Shown here in pieces: positions 45,142 to 54,689 of a stretch of DNA of 64,000 nt. Location: positions 1 to 64,000 of the forward strand of contig JAILOK010000098.1 of the NCBI GenBank assembly GCA_024690825.1. The letters are read 5' to 3'. This DNA comes from Lachnospiraceae bacterium (GTDB lineage Bacteria > Bacillota > Clostridia > Lachnospirales > Lachnospiraceae). Positions within the stretch are counted from its first letter, which is position 1. The number at the start of each line of letters is the position of its first letter. The notes below the pieces were generated by a model. That model was not told where the DNA came from and did not search any database. It worked only from the letters and a program-made list of their open reading frames with translations. A program made the position numbers and the translations under genes.

Positions 45142-45193
45142 TGCTATGAACTTTAAGGTGGTCGATAAATATTATATTTCAATATCACTCCGG

Positions 45194-45233
45194 GAGGTCA
45201 TCTCTTGAAAAATGACCGCCTCCGACATATAAT
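45194..45233 (+). promoter_or_regulatory. Promoter with overlapping inverted repeat, upstream of QueT
   Basis: TTGAAA (45205-45210), a 17-nt spacer and TATAAT (45228-45233). GGAGGTCAT (45194-45202) is inverted as ATGACCGCCTCC (45212-45223), straddling the -35, which suggests a repressor site. With a start near 45240 only about 23 nt remain before the ATG, so no preQ1 riboswitch can fit. Confidence 0.65.
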
Positions 45234-45262
45234 TCGGAAGTAATATCAGGAGGTTTTTTATT

Positions 45263-45808
45263 ATGGAAAAGAAAAGCAGAACCGGACTTCTGGTGCAGGC
45301 CGGGGTCATAGCGGCGATATATACGGTGCTGTCGCTTCTGACCTGGCAGTTTTCGCACCTTGAGATACAGTGCAGGGTGGCTGAGGCGCTTTGCATGATG
45401 ATCTTTTATACGCCTGCAGGTGCATGGGGTGTCGCGCTTGGCTGCCTTTTGACAAATATCTTCAGCGGCAGCGTCATTGACATGGTTTTTGGGACTCTTG
45501 CCACGGTGATCGCAGTCATTCTGACGAGACCTATCGCGAAAAAAGTGAAGGAAAAGTGCGGGGATAAGCTTGATCTGAAGCATTCCCTGCTGATACCGAT
45601 ACCGACGGTGCTTGTCAATGCCGTCATCATACCGTTCGTTCTCTACTACGGCTACGGTATAACAAGCATGGGTTCAGCCACTGGCCGGGGGGCGGTCCTC
45701 GGACTCATGGCTTTTTCGGTCTTTGCCGGAGAAGTAATCTCATGCTATGTATTCGGGCCGATCATCGTAATAGTGTTAAACCGCGTTCGCGGCAGGATCA
45801 AAATATGA
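45263..45808 (+). CDS. queT: QueT-family ECF transporter S component (queuosine precursor)
   Basis: A 181-residue protein with six hydrophobic helices, the substrate-binding subunit of an energy-coupling factor transporter. Diagnostic pieces are QFSHLEIQCRVAEALCMM near the N terminus and the GCLLTNIFSGSVIDMVFGTLATVIAVIL segment, as in QueT proteins that import preQ1/queuosine precursors. ECF A/T components are not nearby, so it would share a general module. CAGGAGG precedes the ATG by 8 nt. Its stop overlaps the start of the next gene (ATGA). Confidence 0.87.
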   Translation: MEKKSRTGLLVQAGVIAAIYTVLSLLTWQFSHLEIQCRVAEALCMMIFYTPAGAWGVALGCLLTNIFSGSVIDMVFGTLATVIAVILTRPIAKKVKEKCGDKLDLKHSLLIPIPTVLVNAVIIPFVLYYGYGITSMGSATGRGAVLGLMAFSVFAGEVISCYVFGPIIVIVLNRVRGRIKI

Positions 45809-47396
45809 AGAATACGGTCAATAAGCATATAGTGCTGCTGCTCGTGCTGGTATTGTCAATGACAATGATGATCCTCGTATCGTGCAAAAAGGCGGAAGAT
45901 ACGGGGGCTGCCGACGCCGGACAAAAACAGAGTGAGACCGGAAACGGGGATAAGGAGGAAAGCCTTCAAAATGATGATGCCGGTGAAAATGGCGGGGAGG
46001 CTTCAAAAAGGATGCGCCGGATGCGGCGGCAGAGATTCCCGATGAGCCCGTTGATGAAGAGTGGATAGAGGTCCTGAAAGCAAACGGTACCTTTTACGAT
46101 GCTCTGTATTCTCTCCCGAAGATAATGGAGGAGGATCCCGGCAACCATCCCGACAATGTGAAGATGCCGGAGGGGATAATAAGGGACAATCTGGATTATT
46201 ACATACCCCAGATGAATGAGGATGACGGCGATGACGATCTTACCACTCCGGGCAGCATGTCGGAGGTGGCAGGAACCTGGATACCGGTCACCGCCAAATA
46301 CCAGGATATAGAGACGGATTACACCTGGATAAAGGATGCGGGCGTTGATTTTCACCTGATCCTCAATGAAGACGGCACCGGGAAATGCAATATGTACGGC
46401 GGAGAGCAGGATGCTCCCTGGAACGAAAAGACTATCCTTATTTCAGGCAAGGACTGCCTGTACGGTTTTGACGAAGATGGGCATCTGGTCACTTATTTTG
46501 ATCCCGGACTGGAGACGAACATGTCCTGGGTATTTGCAAGAGAAGCGGAGTATGGCCAGATCGCTGATTCCATGAAGCCCGATCAGTCGGGATTTTTGGG
46601 AAAAAAGCTTAAAGACGGAAAGCTTTTCAGACTCAAAGGGACATACATCGGAAATGAAAAGCTTAATGAGAATCCCGATGATCCGCAGTATTCACCCGAG
46701 GATCATTTCATCGTTCTGGTGGAGACGGACGAAGAGACACATAACGGATACGGTTATGTACGCGAGGGCACGGAGGATATTGCTCTTTATTATCAGAGTG
46801 ACAGAGGCATAATCAAACCGATAAATGAGAATACGAAGGACAGGAGCAGACTGAACGGCCGCTGGAAATTCGAACTTTCGGATGACGGGAAGCTCCTGAA
46901 GCTCTGGAAGGATTATGCAGATATGCCTCAAAAATACGATGAATATGAACTGTGCGGCGACGAGGAAGCCCCGATAAGCCACCTTGCAGTAGGTCCCGTG
47001 CCGGACCGTGAGAGCATAGAGGTTCCTGAGGGGACACATGAAAAGGCGGGCTTCTGGCATCTGGACCGTATCTATGCATATCAGTACAATGTCGAAAATC
47101 CGCTGGGGGAAGAACCCTTAAAGGAGGGAGTCGACGAAAATGCTTACGGTGAAGATACCCGCAAATATGATGCGGATATCTGGTATGTGCTCCGTGAAGA
47201 CAGCACGGGTTATATGCGCATATGGAACAGATATTTTGAAGTGGTATGGAATGATGATGTCCAGTATTATTATGACATTTCCGGAAGGCATCAGATGGGA
47301 ACCGTTGTGGGTGAGATCGATTATGACGACAACTTTATAAGGCTGTTTAAGGATGAACTGAATGAAGTGCCCGAATATCCTGAAGAATTAAAGTAG
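45805..47396 (+). pseudogene. Lipoprotein of unknown function, one frameshift
   Basis: The first frame starts with a lipoprotein signal (lipobox ILVSC, Cys28) and an acidic linker, then leaves register at an A5 tract (46005-46009). In the other frame KDAPDAAAEIPDEPVDEEWIEVLKANG continues directly into the long frame that runs to 47396. One missing base explains it; repaired length would be about 530 residues. The body is acidic and aromatic, with WIKDAGVDFHLILNEDGTGKCNMYGGEQ and a later RWKFELSDDGKLLKLWKD, reading like two copies of a lipocalin-like or DUF4-type beta module with the sense 'response to dose'. It overlaps queT by four bases (ATGA). Sequencing error remains possible. Confidence 0.7.
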
Positions 47397-47518
47397 GATC
47401 TGACGATACTAAAGTATTTTGAAATTCATCCGATATATAAAGTGTAAGCAGTACTTAATTCCGGTAGAGCAAAGAATAAGGGCGGATAAATAAGGCTGTT
47501 TACAAAAATCAAACATCG

Positions 47519-47556
47519 GGAGCATCCGGATCTTTAAAGGATCAGGGTGCTCTTTT
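47519..47556 (+). terminator. Probable terminator
   Basis: GGAGCATCCGGATC pairs imperfectly with GATCAGGGTGCTC across TTTAAAG, then TTTTC. Confidence 0.55.
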
Positions 47557-47657
47557 CAAGTTGTGGCGCGGGTTTGCAAAAAGTATTTTTGACCGTATAA
47601 ACAAATGATGATAAAATCATAGGTTAGAGTGATTTTATTATGCAAAGGAGCGGCAGC

Positions 47658-47882
47658 ATGGATAATAATCTGTTCAGGGAAAAGAGCATAGAAAGAGTGT
47701 CATCACCGGAAAAACTCGACGATTACATAAAGGTCGTCTCACCGGGAGTGTGGTTTGTTCTGGCGGCTATCATCATTCTGGTGCTGGGATTTCTGGCGTG
47801 GGCAAATATCGGGGATGTTCCCGTTACCGACGCTGCCGGAACAGTTCAGATGGTACACCCCGTTAAATTTCTGCTGAATTGA
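47658..47882 (+). CDS. Truncated NHLM-type HlyD adaptor (membrane anchor only)
   Basis: A 74-residue product. The N-terminal FREKSIERVSSPEKLDDYIKVVSPGVW followed by a single membrane helix (about 31-50) is the hallmark start of the HlyD-like secretion protein of NHLM bacteriocin systems. Those proteins are normally about 250 or more residues; here the coiled coil and lipoyl/barrel domains are absent and the frame ends after VPVTDAAGTVQMVHPVKFLLN. The last residues could be the true C-terminal strand, meaning an internal deletion. AAGGAG precedes the ATG by 7 nt, and its stop is 10 nt before the exporter gene. Confidence 0.65.
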   Translation: MDNNLFREKSIERVSSPEKLDDYIKVVSPGVWFVLAAIIILVLGFLAWANIGDVPVTDAAGTVQMVHPVKFLLN

Positions 47883-47892
47883 GGGTCGTTTG

Positions 47893-50076
47893 ATGAATAT
47901 GACAAAAAAAGCGGTAAAGCCGGTCACAAAGGGAGTTGCAAAAGTTCCCGTTGTCATGCAGCTCGAAGCCCTGGAGTGCGGGGCGGCCTGCCTTACCATG
48001 GTACTTTCTTATTATAAAAAATGGATACCTCTTGAGAAGGTCCGTTCGGACTGCGGTGTTTCCCGTGACGGTTCGAATGCAAAAAATGTCCTGAAGGCAG
48101 CAAGGTCCTACGGACTTGAGGCACAGGGTTACCGCATGGAGCCTGATACGCTGAAGGAGGAGGGGACATTTCCCTGTATCATCCATTGGAATTTCAATCA
48201 TTTTGTGGTATGCAACGGCTTCAAAAACGGGTATGCCTACATAAACGACCCTGCAAGGGGCACCGTAAAGATCACCATGGAGGAATTTGACAATTCCTTT
48301 ACGGGGATATGTCTGGGCTTCGAACCGGGTGAGGATTTTGAACCCGGAGGAAAGAAGAAGAGCATGCTGGGGTATGCGAAAAAACGCCTTAAGGGCGCGG
48401 GCCCTGCCGTGGCATTTCTGCTTCTTATCATGATCATTACGGACCTGATGGAGCTTATCACTCCGGGACTGTCGAGGGTCTTTCTTGATGTGGTCCTGGG
48501 AGGGAATAATCCGGGCTGGTTTATGCCGTTTTTTACATTCCTTGCTCTGTTTTCCGTGTTGAATATAGTCGTTGCCTGGATCCAGGCAGTATATATGCTC
48601 CGCGTCAACGGAAAGATGGCGGTCGTGGGCAATACCTCCTATATGTGGAAGGTTTTAAGGCTTCCCATAGAGTTCTTTTCGCAGAGAATGGCAGGAGATA
48701 TCACGCAGAGACAGGCGACAAACGCTATGATCGCCCAGGATCTCATGAATACGATCACGCCTCTTTTTATCGATACTTTCATGATGATATTCTACCTTAT
48801 CGTAATGGTCAGATACAGTCTGATCCTTTCTGTAGTGGGGATCTTTTCGATCCTTGTGGATCTTTTCATGTCCGGCATCATGGCAAAAAAGAGAGTCAAT
48901 ATCACCCGCGTGCAGATGAGAGATGCAGGCAAGCTCTCGGGCGCGACGGTATCGGGCATTGAGATGATCGAAACAATAAAGGCAAGCGGAGCCGAGACAG
49001 GATTTTTCGGAAAATGGTCTGGCTACCAGGCAAGCGTCAATCAGAGCCAGATGGAGTATCAGAGGGTGACCGTCGTGCTGTCCTTAATTCCTCAGGCTGT
49101 GTCAACGATCTCTGCCGATATAGTGCTGATGCTTGGAGTTTTTCTGACGATGAACGGACAGTTTACCATCGGTATGATCATGGCTTTCCAGGGTTACCTG
49201 CAGAATTTCACCATGCCTGCGACCACACTTATCAACGCGGGACAGACCATTCAGGAAATGCGTACCGACATGGAGAGGATAGAGGATGTCATGGAGTATC
49301 CCGATGCCGTAGAGGAATCGGATGATACTGACAGCAGGGAAGTTGTGTACGACAAGCTGAAGGGAAATGTGGAATTAAAGAATGTGACATTCGGCTATTC
49401 GAAACTTGGCGAACCTCTTATCAAGGACTTTTCACTGACAATGAAGCCGGGAAGCCGCATCGCTTTAGTCGGCAGTTCCGGCTGCGGCAAATCCACCATA
49501 TCAAAGCTTATTTCGGGATTATACGAGCCCTGGAGCGGGGAGATCCTATATGACGGAAAGAAGAAAAATGAATACGACAGAAGCGTGTTCACGGGATCCC
49601 TTGCGGTAGTTGATCAGGATATCATCCTTTTTGAGGATACGATAGCAAATAATATAAAAATGTGGGACAAGTCCATCGAGGATTTTGAAATGATCATGGC
49701 AGCCCGCGATGCGCAGATCCATGATGATATCGTGGTCCGTGAAGGCGGTTATGATTATAAGATAACCGAAGGCGGAAAGGATTTCTCGGGAGGACAGAGG
49801 CAGAGGCTTGAGATCGCGCGTGTGCTTGCCCAGGATCCCACGATCATAATCCTTGACGAGGCAACAAGTGCGCTTGATGCCAGGACTGAATATGAAGTTG
49901 TAAAGTCGATAAGGGACCGCGGCATCACATGCCTGGTGGTTGCGCACAGGCTTTCGACCATCCGCGACTGTGATGAGATCATAGTACTCGACAAAGGAAA
50001 TGTGGTCGAGCGCGGCACACACGATGAGTTATATGCGAAGGGCGGTTATTATACCGCACTTGTAAGCAGCGAGTAG
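47893..50076 (+). CDS. NHLM-type ABC exporter with C39 peptidase domain
   Basis: A 727-residue peptidase-transporter. The N-terminal C39 domain (about 18-150) has the oxyanion Q23 in VVMQLEALECGAACL, catalytic C29, H103 in HWNFNHFVV and D119 in INDPARG. Six membrane helices (about 165-450) are followed by an ATPase with GSSGCGKST, DFSGGQRQRLEIARVLA, IIILDEATSALD and VVAHRLST. C39 exporters cut after Gly-Gly and move the mature peptide out; this one fits the NHLM ABC1 type by its N terminus and partner genes. The ATG at 47893 has GAGGG 7 nt upstream. Likely substrates are the double-glycine peptides at 452-667 and 44758, by inference. Confidence 0.9.
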   Translation: MNMTKKAVKPVTKGVAKVPVVMQLEALECGAACLTMVLSYYKKWIPLEKVRSDCGVSRDGSNAKNVLKAARSYGLEAQGYRMEPDTLKEEGTFPCIIHWNFNHFVVCNGFKNGYAYINDPARGTVKITMEEFDNSFTGICLGFEPGEDFEPGGKKKSMLGYAKKRLKGAGPAVAFLLLIMIITDLMELITPGLSRVFLDVVLGGNNPGWFMPFFTFLALFSVLNIVVAWIQAVYMLRVNGKMAVVGNTSYMWKVLRLPIEFFSQRMAGDITQRQATNAMIAQDLMNTITPLFIDTFMMIFYLIVMVRYSLILSVVGIFSILVDLFMSGIMAKKRVNITRVQMRDAGKLSGATVSGIEMIETIKASGAETGFFGKWSGYQASVNQSQMEYQRVTVVLSLIPQAVSTISADIVLMLGVFLTMNGQFTIGMIMAFQGYLQNFTMPATTLINAGQTIQEMRTDMERIEDVMEYPDAVEESDDTDSREVVYDKLKGNVELKNVTFGYSKLGEPLIKDFSLTMKPGSRIALVGSSGCGKSTISKLISGLYEPWSGEILYDGKKKNEYDRSVFTGSLAVVDQDIILFEDTIANNIKMWDKSIEDFEMIMAARDAQIHDDIVVREGGYDYKITEGGKDFSGGQRQRLEIARVLAQDPTIIILDEATSALDARTEYEVVKSIRDRGITCLVVAHRLSTIRDCDEIIVLDKGNVVERGTHDELYAKGGYYTALVSSE

Positions 50077-50085
50077 AAAGGAGCA

Positions 50086-50192
50086 GATTCCGGTCAGAAA
50101 TAACCCGGCAAAATCGAAGATTTTGTCGGAGAGGAACACCGATGCAGCGGGAGTGAGAGTCCCGCCTGCGGGACTCGAACAGTAGCGGAATC
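50086..50192 (+). ncRNA. Intercistronic multi-stem structure with mutually exclusive hairpins
   Basis: Between the two exporter genes GATTCCG (50086-50092) can pair with CGGAATC (50186-50192), enclosing CCGGCAAAATC-GAA-GATTTTGTCGG (50105-50129) and GAGTCCC-GCCTGC-GGGACTC (50157-50176). The latter competes with GCGGGA/TCCCGC (50147-50152 with 50160-50165). The end of the closing stem lies just upstream of the second gene's ribosome site. I know no matching RNA family; it may be a processing or translation switch. Confidence 0.5.
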
Positions 50193-50202
50193 AGGTGTGA
50201 CG

Positions 50203-52386
50203 ATGGGTTGGTTTGATGAACAGATAAGATTAAGAAAAATAAGCGACGACGAGGCTTTTGCGGAGTCCTTTATAAATATCGCCGGTTCCGTCATGGGTTC
50301 AAAAGTATCTACCCTTCTCTTTGACGAAAGACAGGTCATAAAGAGTTCCATCGACGAGATCCTGAAATACTATCATCTGAAAAGCGGAGATATCCCTTCC
50401 GATCTGACGGATCTTTCCGCGCAGCTTGACTATGTCTTAAGACCCTATGGGATCATGTACAGGAATGTGACCCTTAACGGCAAATGGTACAAGGACGCCG
50501 TAGGGCCGATGCTTGGAAAAAGAAAGTCGGACAACGCTCCCGTTGCATTTATTCCCGACAAGGTCAGCGGTTACATTTTTCTGAATACCGAAACGGGAAA
50601 ATACGAGAAAGTATCGGAGTCCAATAAGGAACTGTTTGATCAGGAGGCTGTTACATTTTACAAGCCCATGCCGCAGAAGAAGATGACATTGAAGGATATC
50701 CTGGTCTACATGGCGCAGTGCCTGTCCACCTCCGATATCGCTTTTATCGTCGTGGTGACGGCAGTGATATCATTTGTCGGTATGCTGATGCCAAAGATCA
50801 ATGACATCATCTTTTCGTATGTGGTGCCGGCGCACAGTATGTCCGTATTTTCGGGAGTGACCGTGTTCCTGGTCTGTACGGGTATTTCACTGTTGCTTTT
50901 TACAGCATCCAAAACTCTGTGCACGGCCAGGGTTACCGCAAGGATGAGCATTTATGTGCAGTCTGCCACGATGATGAGGATATTATCACTGCCGGCAAAT
51001 TTTTTCCGTGACTACGGTTCCGGGGAACTGGCTTCGAAAATGGAATACATGAATTCGCTCTGCTCCATGCTGATATCGACAGTCATGTCAACGGCGCTGA
51101 CAAGCATCTTTTCACTGGTTTATATCGGATCTATCATCAGGTTTGCTCCGACCATGGTGACGCCGGCTCTGACTGTTATCATGGTGACTGTGGTGATCTC
51201 GGTAATAACGACATTTGTCCAGATGAAGATCAGCAAACGGCAGATGCAGCTGGCATCAAAGGAGAGAGGCATGTCCTTTGCGCTTGTTTCCGGTATCCAG
51301 AAGATACGGCTGGCTGGCGCGGAAAAGAGAGCCTTTGCCAGGTGGGGCAATCTCTACGCAGAGGAAGCGGCGCTTTCATATGATCCGCCGATGATCATAA
51401 AGATAAATCCCGTGATCACTCTGATGGTAACGCTTGCGGGAACATTCATCCTTCAGTATTCCGCAGCGGCTTCCGGGCTGACACAGGCCTCTTATTATGC
51501 TTTCAATACAGCATACTCGATGCTTTCGGGAGCCTTTATGGGGCTTGCCGGCATGACGCTTCAGATAGCCCAGATCAAGCCGATCCTTGACCAGATCAAA
51601 CCGATCCTTGACGCAGAACCGGAATACTCCGACAATAAACAGGTGCTGACGAGGATAGGCGGAGGAGTTGAGCTCAACAACATTTCCTTCAGGTATAATG
51701 ATGATATGCCCATGGTAATAGATGATCTTTCGCTGAAGATCAGGCCCGGGCAGTATATCGCCATAGTCGGAAAGACCGGATGCGGCAAATCAACTCTCAT
51801 GAGGCTGCTCCTGGGATTTGAAAAACCCATAAAGGGCGCCATATACTATGACGGAAAGGATATCAATACGATAGACTTAAAGTCTCTCAGAAAAAATATA
51901 GGTTCCGTTACCCAGAACGGCAAGCTCTTTTCGGGAGATCTTTTTGAGAATATAGTCATTTCCGCGCCTCAGCTGTCTTTGGATGATGCGTGGGAAGCGG
52001 CCGAGATAGCGGGGATTGCCGATGATATCAGGGAGATGCCCATGGGAATGTTTACCTATGTGGCCGAGGGCGGAATAGGAATTTCCGGCGGTCAGAAGCA
52101 GAGGCTTATGATCGCAAGGGCTGTCGCACCGAAGCCGAAGATCCTGATGTTTGACGAGGCAACAAGCGCACTTGATAATATTACGCAAAAGAAGGTGTCG
52201 GATTCCCTCGCTTCGATGAAGTGTACCAGGATAGTGATAGCTCACAGGCTTTCGACCATACAGGAGTGTGACAGGATCATAGTCCTTGACGGCGGAAAGA
52301 TAATCGAGGACGGAACCTACGACGAACTGATAGCAAAGAAAGGTTATTTTGCAGATCTCGTTGAAAGACAGAGAATAGATGCTTAA
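50203..52386 (+). CDS. NHLM-type ABC exporter ATP-binding protein, second subunit
   Basis: About 727 residues. The N-terminal 160 residues form a soluble domain without C39 residues. Six helices (about 180-460) carry the ABC exporter fold, and the ATPase (about 485-727) has GKTGCGKST, ISGGQKQRLMIARAVA, ILMFDEATSALD and VIAHRLST. The pairing with a C39 exporter and an HlyD-like gene fits the second ATPase of NHLM systems (ABC2). The ATG at 50203 was preferred over a GTG at 50197; AGGTG is just upstream. A structured gap separates it from the first exporter, and the lipoprotein gene follows 33 nt after its stop. Confidence 0.87.
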   Translation: MGWFDEQIRLRKISDDEAFAESFINIAGSVMGSKVSTLLFDERQVIKSSIDEILKYYHLKSGDIPSDLTDLSAQLDYVLRPYGIMYRNVTLNGKWYKDAVGPMLGKRKSDNAPVAFIPDKVSGYIFLNTETGKYEKVSESNKELFDQEAVTFYKPMPQKKMTLKDILVYMAQCLSTSDIAFIVVVTAVISFVGMLMPKINDIIFSYVVPAHSMSVFSGVTVFLVCTGISLLLFTASKTLCTARVTARMSIYVQSATMMRILSLPANFFRDYGSGELASKMEYMNSLCSMLISTVMSTALTSIFSLVYIGSIIRFAPTMVTPALTVIMVTVVISVITTFVQMKISKRQMQLASKERGMSFALVSGIQKIRLAGAEKRAFARWGNLYAEEAALSYDPPMIIKINPVITLMVTLAGTFILQYSAAASGLTQASYYAFNTAYSMLSGAFMGLAGMTLQIAQIKPILDQIKPILDAEPEYSDNKQVLTRIGGGVELNNISFRYNDDMPMVIDDLSLKIRPGQYIAIVGKTGCGKSTLMRLLLGFEKPIKGAIYYDGKDINTIDLKSLRKNIGSVTQNGKLFSGDLFENIVISAPQLSLDDAWEAAEIAGIADDIREMPMGMFTYVAEGGIGISGGQKQRLMIARAVAPKPKILMFDEATSALDNITQKKVSDSLASMKCTRIVIAHRLSTIQECDRIIVLDGGKIIEDGTYDELIAKKGYFADLVERQRIDA

Positions 52387-52419
52387 GGGGCGTTTCATTG
52401 TGAGGAAGGAGTTTTTATT

Positions 52420-54021
52420 ATGAAAAACAGGATCATCGCATTGTTTATTGCAGCAGTGTTGTCAGCGGGTTTGATCGCAGGATGCAGCAGCTCTGTATCC
52501 GATGTAAAAAACGAACCTGAGGAGAAACAGGAAGAGGTTCAGACCGAGCCGGAAGAGGAATCTCCTGAAGAATCTGCCGAAAAAGTGGAAGAGGAATCAT
52601 CAGCCGGTGAAGCAAAGGCTGAGGATGAAGAAGAGCCGGCAGAGGGTCTCGTCATTTCGACAGCAAAGGAATTTATAAGCCGGACCGATGATGACGGAAA
52701 GGTGATCGCTTACGGACACTATCCGGTAATCAAGGCGTCGGGAAAGGATTATGAAAAGCTTTCAAAGGCTCTGGATGACTTTACGGACAGTCTGAAGGCA
52801 GATGTGGAAAAGAATCTCGATGACATCGCGGATTTTGCAAAAGAAGATATCAAGGACGGAAGAGATCTGCCGGGCGGTTATTATACATACAACTGCGATG
52901 CTCTGATAACCCGCGCGGACGAGGAAGTTGTAAGCATCCTGCTGACCTATGATACATTCTCGGGAGGCGCGCACCCGTCATCATGGTTTGTGTCAGGCGT
53001 CTATGATTCAAAGGGCGGCGAAGAACTGAATATCGGAAATGTTGTAAAGGACATGGATTCGCTTCCGAAGACCTTAAGTGACAAGCTTCTTTCGGAATAC
53101 GACAAGGAGATGTTTTTTGACGAGGATGTGGAAGGCCTGATAAAAGAGGCTTACGGAGATGATGATAAATATGTCTTTACGCTTGATAATGGCGGGATCT
53201 GCTTTTATTTCTCGGCATACCAGCTGGCTCCATATGCCTCAGGAAGCCAGATCGTGACATTTGATTATGACGATGAGGCAGATTTTGTTCTCGATGTTTA
53301 CAAAGAGAATGTCGACAATATGATCGAGGGAATAATCCCGGAGAAAAAGTACAGATTTTCCGACAGCGATAAGGCATCGTTCTCCTGGTATGCAAATTAT
53401 GAGGATGACTACGAGTATGAGCTGGATGTAGAGATAAACGGCAAGCAGGTTTCGGAAACCATCACATGCGCGGGTATGCAGCCGTATCTTGTAAAGAAGG
53501 ACGGAAAGTACTTTATCTATGTGAACGAGCTTCAGATGAACGATTACCAGAGCATAGATATATATAAGATACAGGCCGGAGTTTTCAAGAAAGTCGGAAG
53601 CTTTGAGAGGGGCTTCAGGGATACAAGCCCTACGGATCCCGATAATTTCTATCTGGCCGGACGCACGGATCTGCTGTCTACGAATAATACATACAGATCC
53701 TATCATGTGGGAGATGACGGCATGCCCGTGGCAAACGAGGAATATGACCATGTGGTCGGTTCGGTCTCCGAAAAGCTGACATTGAAAAAGGATATCGAGG
53801 CCGAGGTCTATGCGGATGAGGATGCATCCGAGCCTGAAAAGACCACGCTTGAAAAGGGAACAGTCCTTTATTATTTCAGGACCGATAACGAGACCTTTAT
53901 GGACATGAAAACGGAAGACGGAAGAATCGTCCGCTTCTATCCCAAGACCGGTGAATGGCCCCAGACCATAGACGGAACCGATATCGAAGAACTCTTTGAC
54001 GGAGTGATGTTTGCGGGGTAA
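52420..54021 (+). CDS. DUF4163/DUF3298 (RsiV-like) lipoprotein
   Basis: A 533-residue lipoprotein with lipobox LIAGC (Cys22) and an acidic Glu-rich linker (about 27-75). Residues about 80-310 match the DUF4163 plus DUF3298 pair seen in RsiV and PdaC, with YYTYNCDALITRADEEVVSILLTYDTFSGGAHPSSW and GGICFYFSAYQLAPYASGSQIVTF. This domain binds lysozyme or muropeptides in RsiV. A further C-terminal half (about 310-533) is unrecognised. It follows the exporter with AAGGAG 9 nt before the ATG and ends at a terminator, so it probably belongs to the export operon. Confidence 0.85.
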   Translation: MKNRIIALFIAAVLSAGLIAGCSSSVSDVKNEPEEKQEEVQTEPEEESPEESAEKVEEESSAGEAKAEDEEEPAEGLVISTAKEFISRTDDDGKVIAYGHYPVIKASGKDYEKLSKALDDFTDSLKADVEKNLDDIADFAKEDIKDGRDLPGGYYTYNCDALITRADEEVVSILLTYDTFSGGAHPSSWFVSGVYDSKGGEELNIGNVVKDMDSLPKTLSDKLLSEYDKEMFFDEDVEGLIKEAYGDDDKYVFTLDNGGICFYFSAYQLAPYASGSQIVTFDYDDEADFVLDVYKENVDNMIEGIIPEKKYRFSDSDKASFSWYANYEDDYEYELDVEINGKQVSETITCAGMQPYLVKKDGKYFIYVNELQMNDYQSIDIYKIQAGVFKKVGSFERGFRDTSPTDPDNFYLAGRTDLLSTNNTYRSYHVGDDGMPVANEEYDHVVGSVSEKLTLKKDIEAEVYADEDASEPEKTTLEKGTVLYYFRTDNETFMDMKTEDGRIVRFYPKTGEWPQTIDGTDIEELFDGVMFAG

Positions 54022-54038
54022 AAGATAAGCTGTAATAT

Positions 54039-54070
54039 GATAAAAGGGCAGTCTGATGACTGTCCTTTTT
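54039..54070 (+). terminator. Terminator, left copy of a 32-bp direct repeat
   Basis: GATAAAAGGGCAGTC TGAT GACTGTCCTTTTT: an 11-bp stem with T run. It is identical over 32 bases to 54958-54989. Confidence 0.9.
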
Positions 54071-54263
54071 TAGTTATCATGATCATATGAATAAAATATT
54101 GCCTGAAATAAATCCAACTAAATATCGTCAATAGTTACAAATCTGCGAAAGATCACGAAAATCTGTTGTTTCTATCTGCATGTTGTGATAATCTTTGACT
54201 TCGAAAATTCTTTTGATTTTTTCTTTTGGTAATTTCTACTATTAATCAGCGGGTATATTGAAG

Positions 54264-54689
54264 ATGTTAAGAACGAAAGAAGACCCTGTCAGGGAGATTC
54301 TGGGCAGCGCTATGGATTCACATCCGGAAGAAACCAGGCAGATAATAGAAGAGATGACTTTGATCGGAGTGGATATAGTTTATAGAATGAATGCTATGGG
54401 ATATTCACCGGATCCTTCTTCCGGAAGACCCGGAAAAATAATAATCGATCCGGAAGCGAGTTACAGCGCATGGCTCCATGAAAGACGGCATGCCATTGAT
54501 GATAAAAACAGCGGATGGAGAGGTTTCAGAAACCTTGCTGATCCGTATACTGCCGCCAGATTTGAATCGAGTGCTTATGATGAGGAAATTGAATTTGCTG
54601 ATAGGATGGGGTATTATGATGTAGTGGAAAGGCTCAAAATCCTCAAAAACAATAGGATAAGGGAGGTTCTTGGATATGAAAAAGATTGA
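54264..54689 (+). CDS. Small HExxH protein, toxin-domain-like
   Basis: A 141-residue soluble protein (TTG at 54258 is also possible; neither start has a good ribosome site). The centre reads GKIIIDPEASYSAWLHERRHAIDDKNSGWRGF, with HERRH (an HExxH motif) followed by DD, then ESSAYDEEIEFADRMG, which supplies further acids. This pattern resembles C-terminal domains of polymorphic toxins with a putative metallopeptidase motif. The surrounding 236 nt upstream are markedly AT-rich compared with neighbours. It overlaps the next gene by 14 nt. No family name can be assigned with confidence. Confidence 0.65.
   Translation: MLRTKEDPVREILGSAMDSHPEETRQIIEEMTLIGVDIVYRMNAMGYSPDPSSGRPGKIIIDPEASYSAWLHERRHAIDDKNSGWRGFRNLADPYTAARFESSAYDEEIEFADRMGYYDVVERLKILKNNRIREVLGYEKD

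Noticed and set aside
45168-45262. preQ1 riboswitch before queT
   Set aside because: The paired sequence GGAGGTCAT/ATGACCGCC straddles the promoter itself, and the predicted leader is too short for an aptamer.
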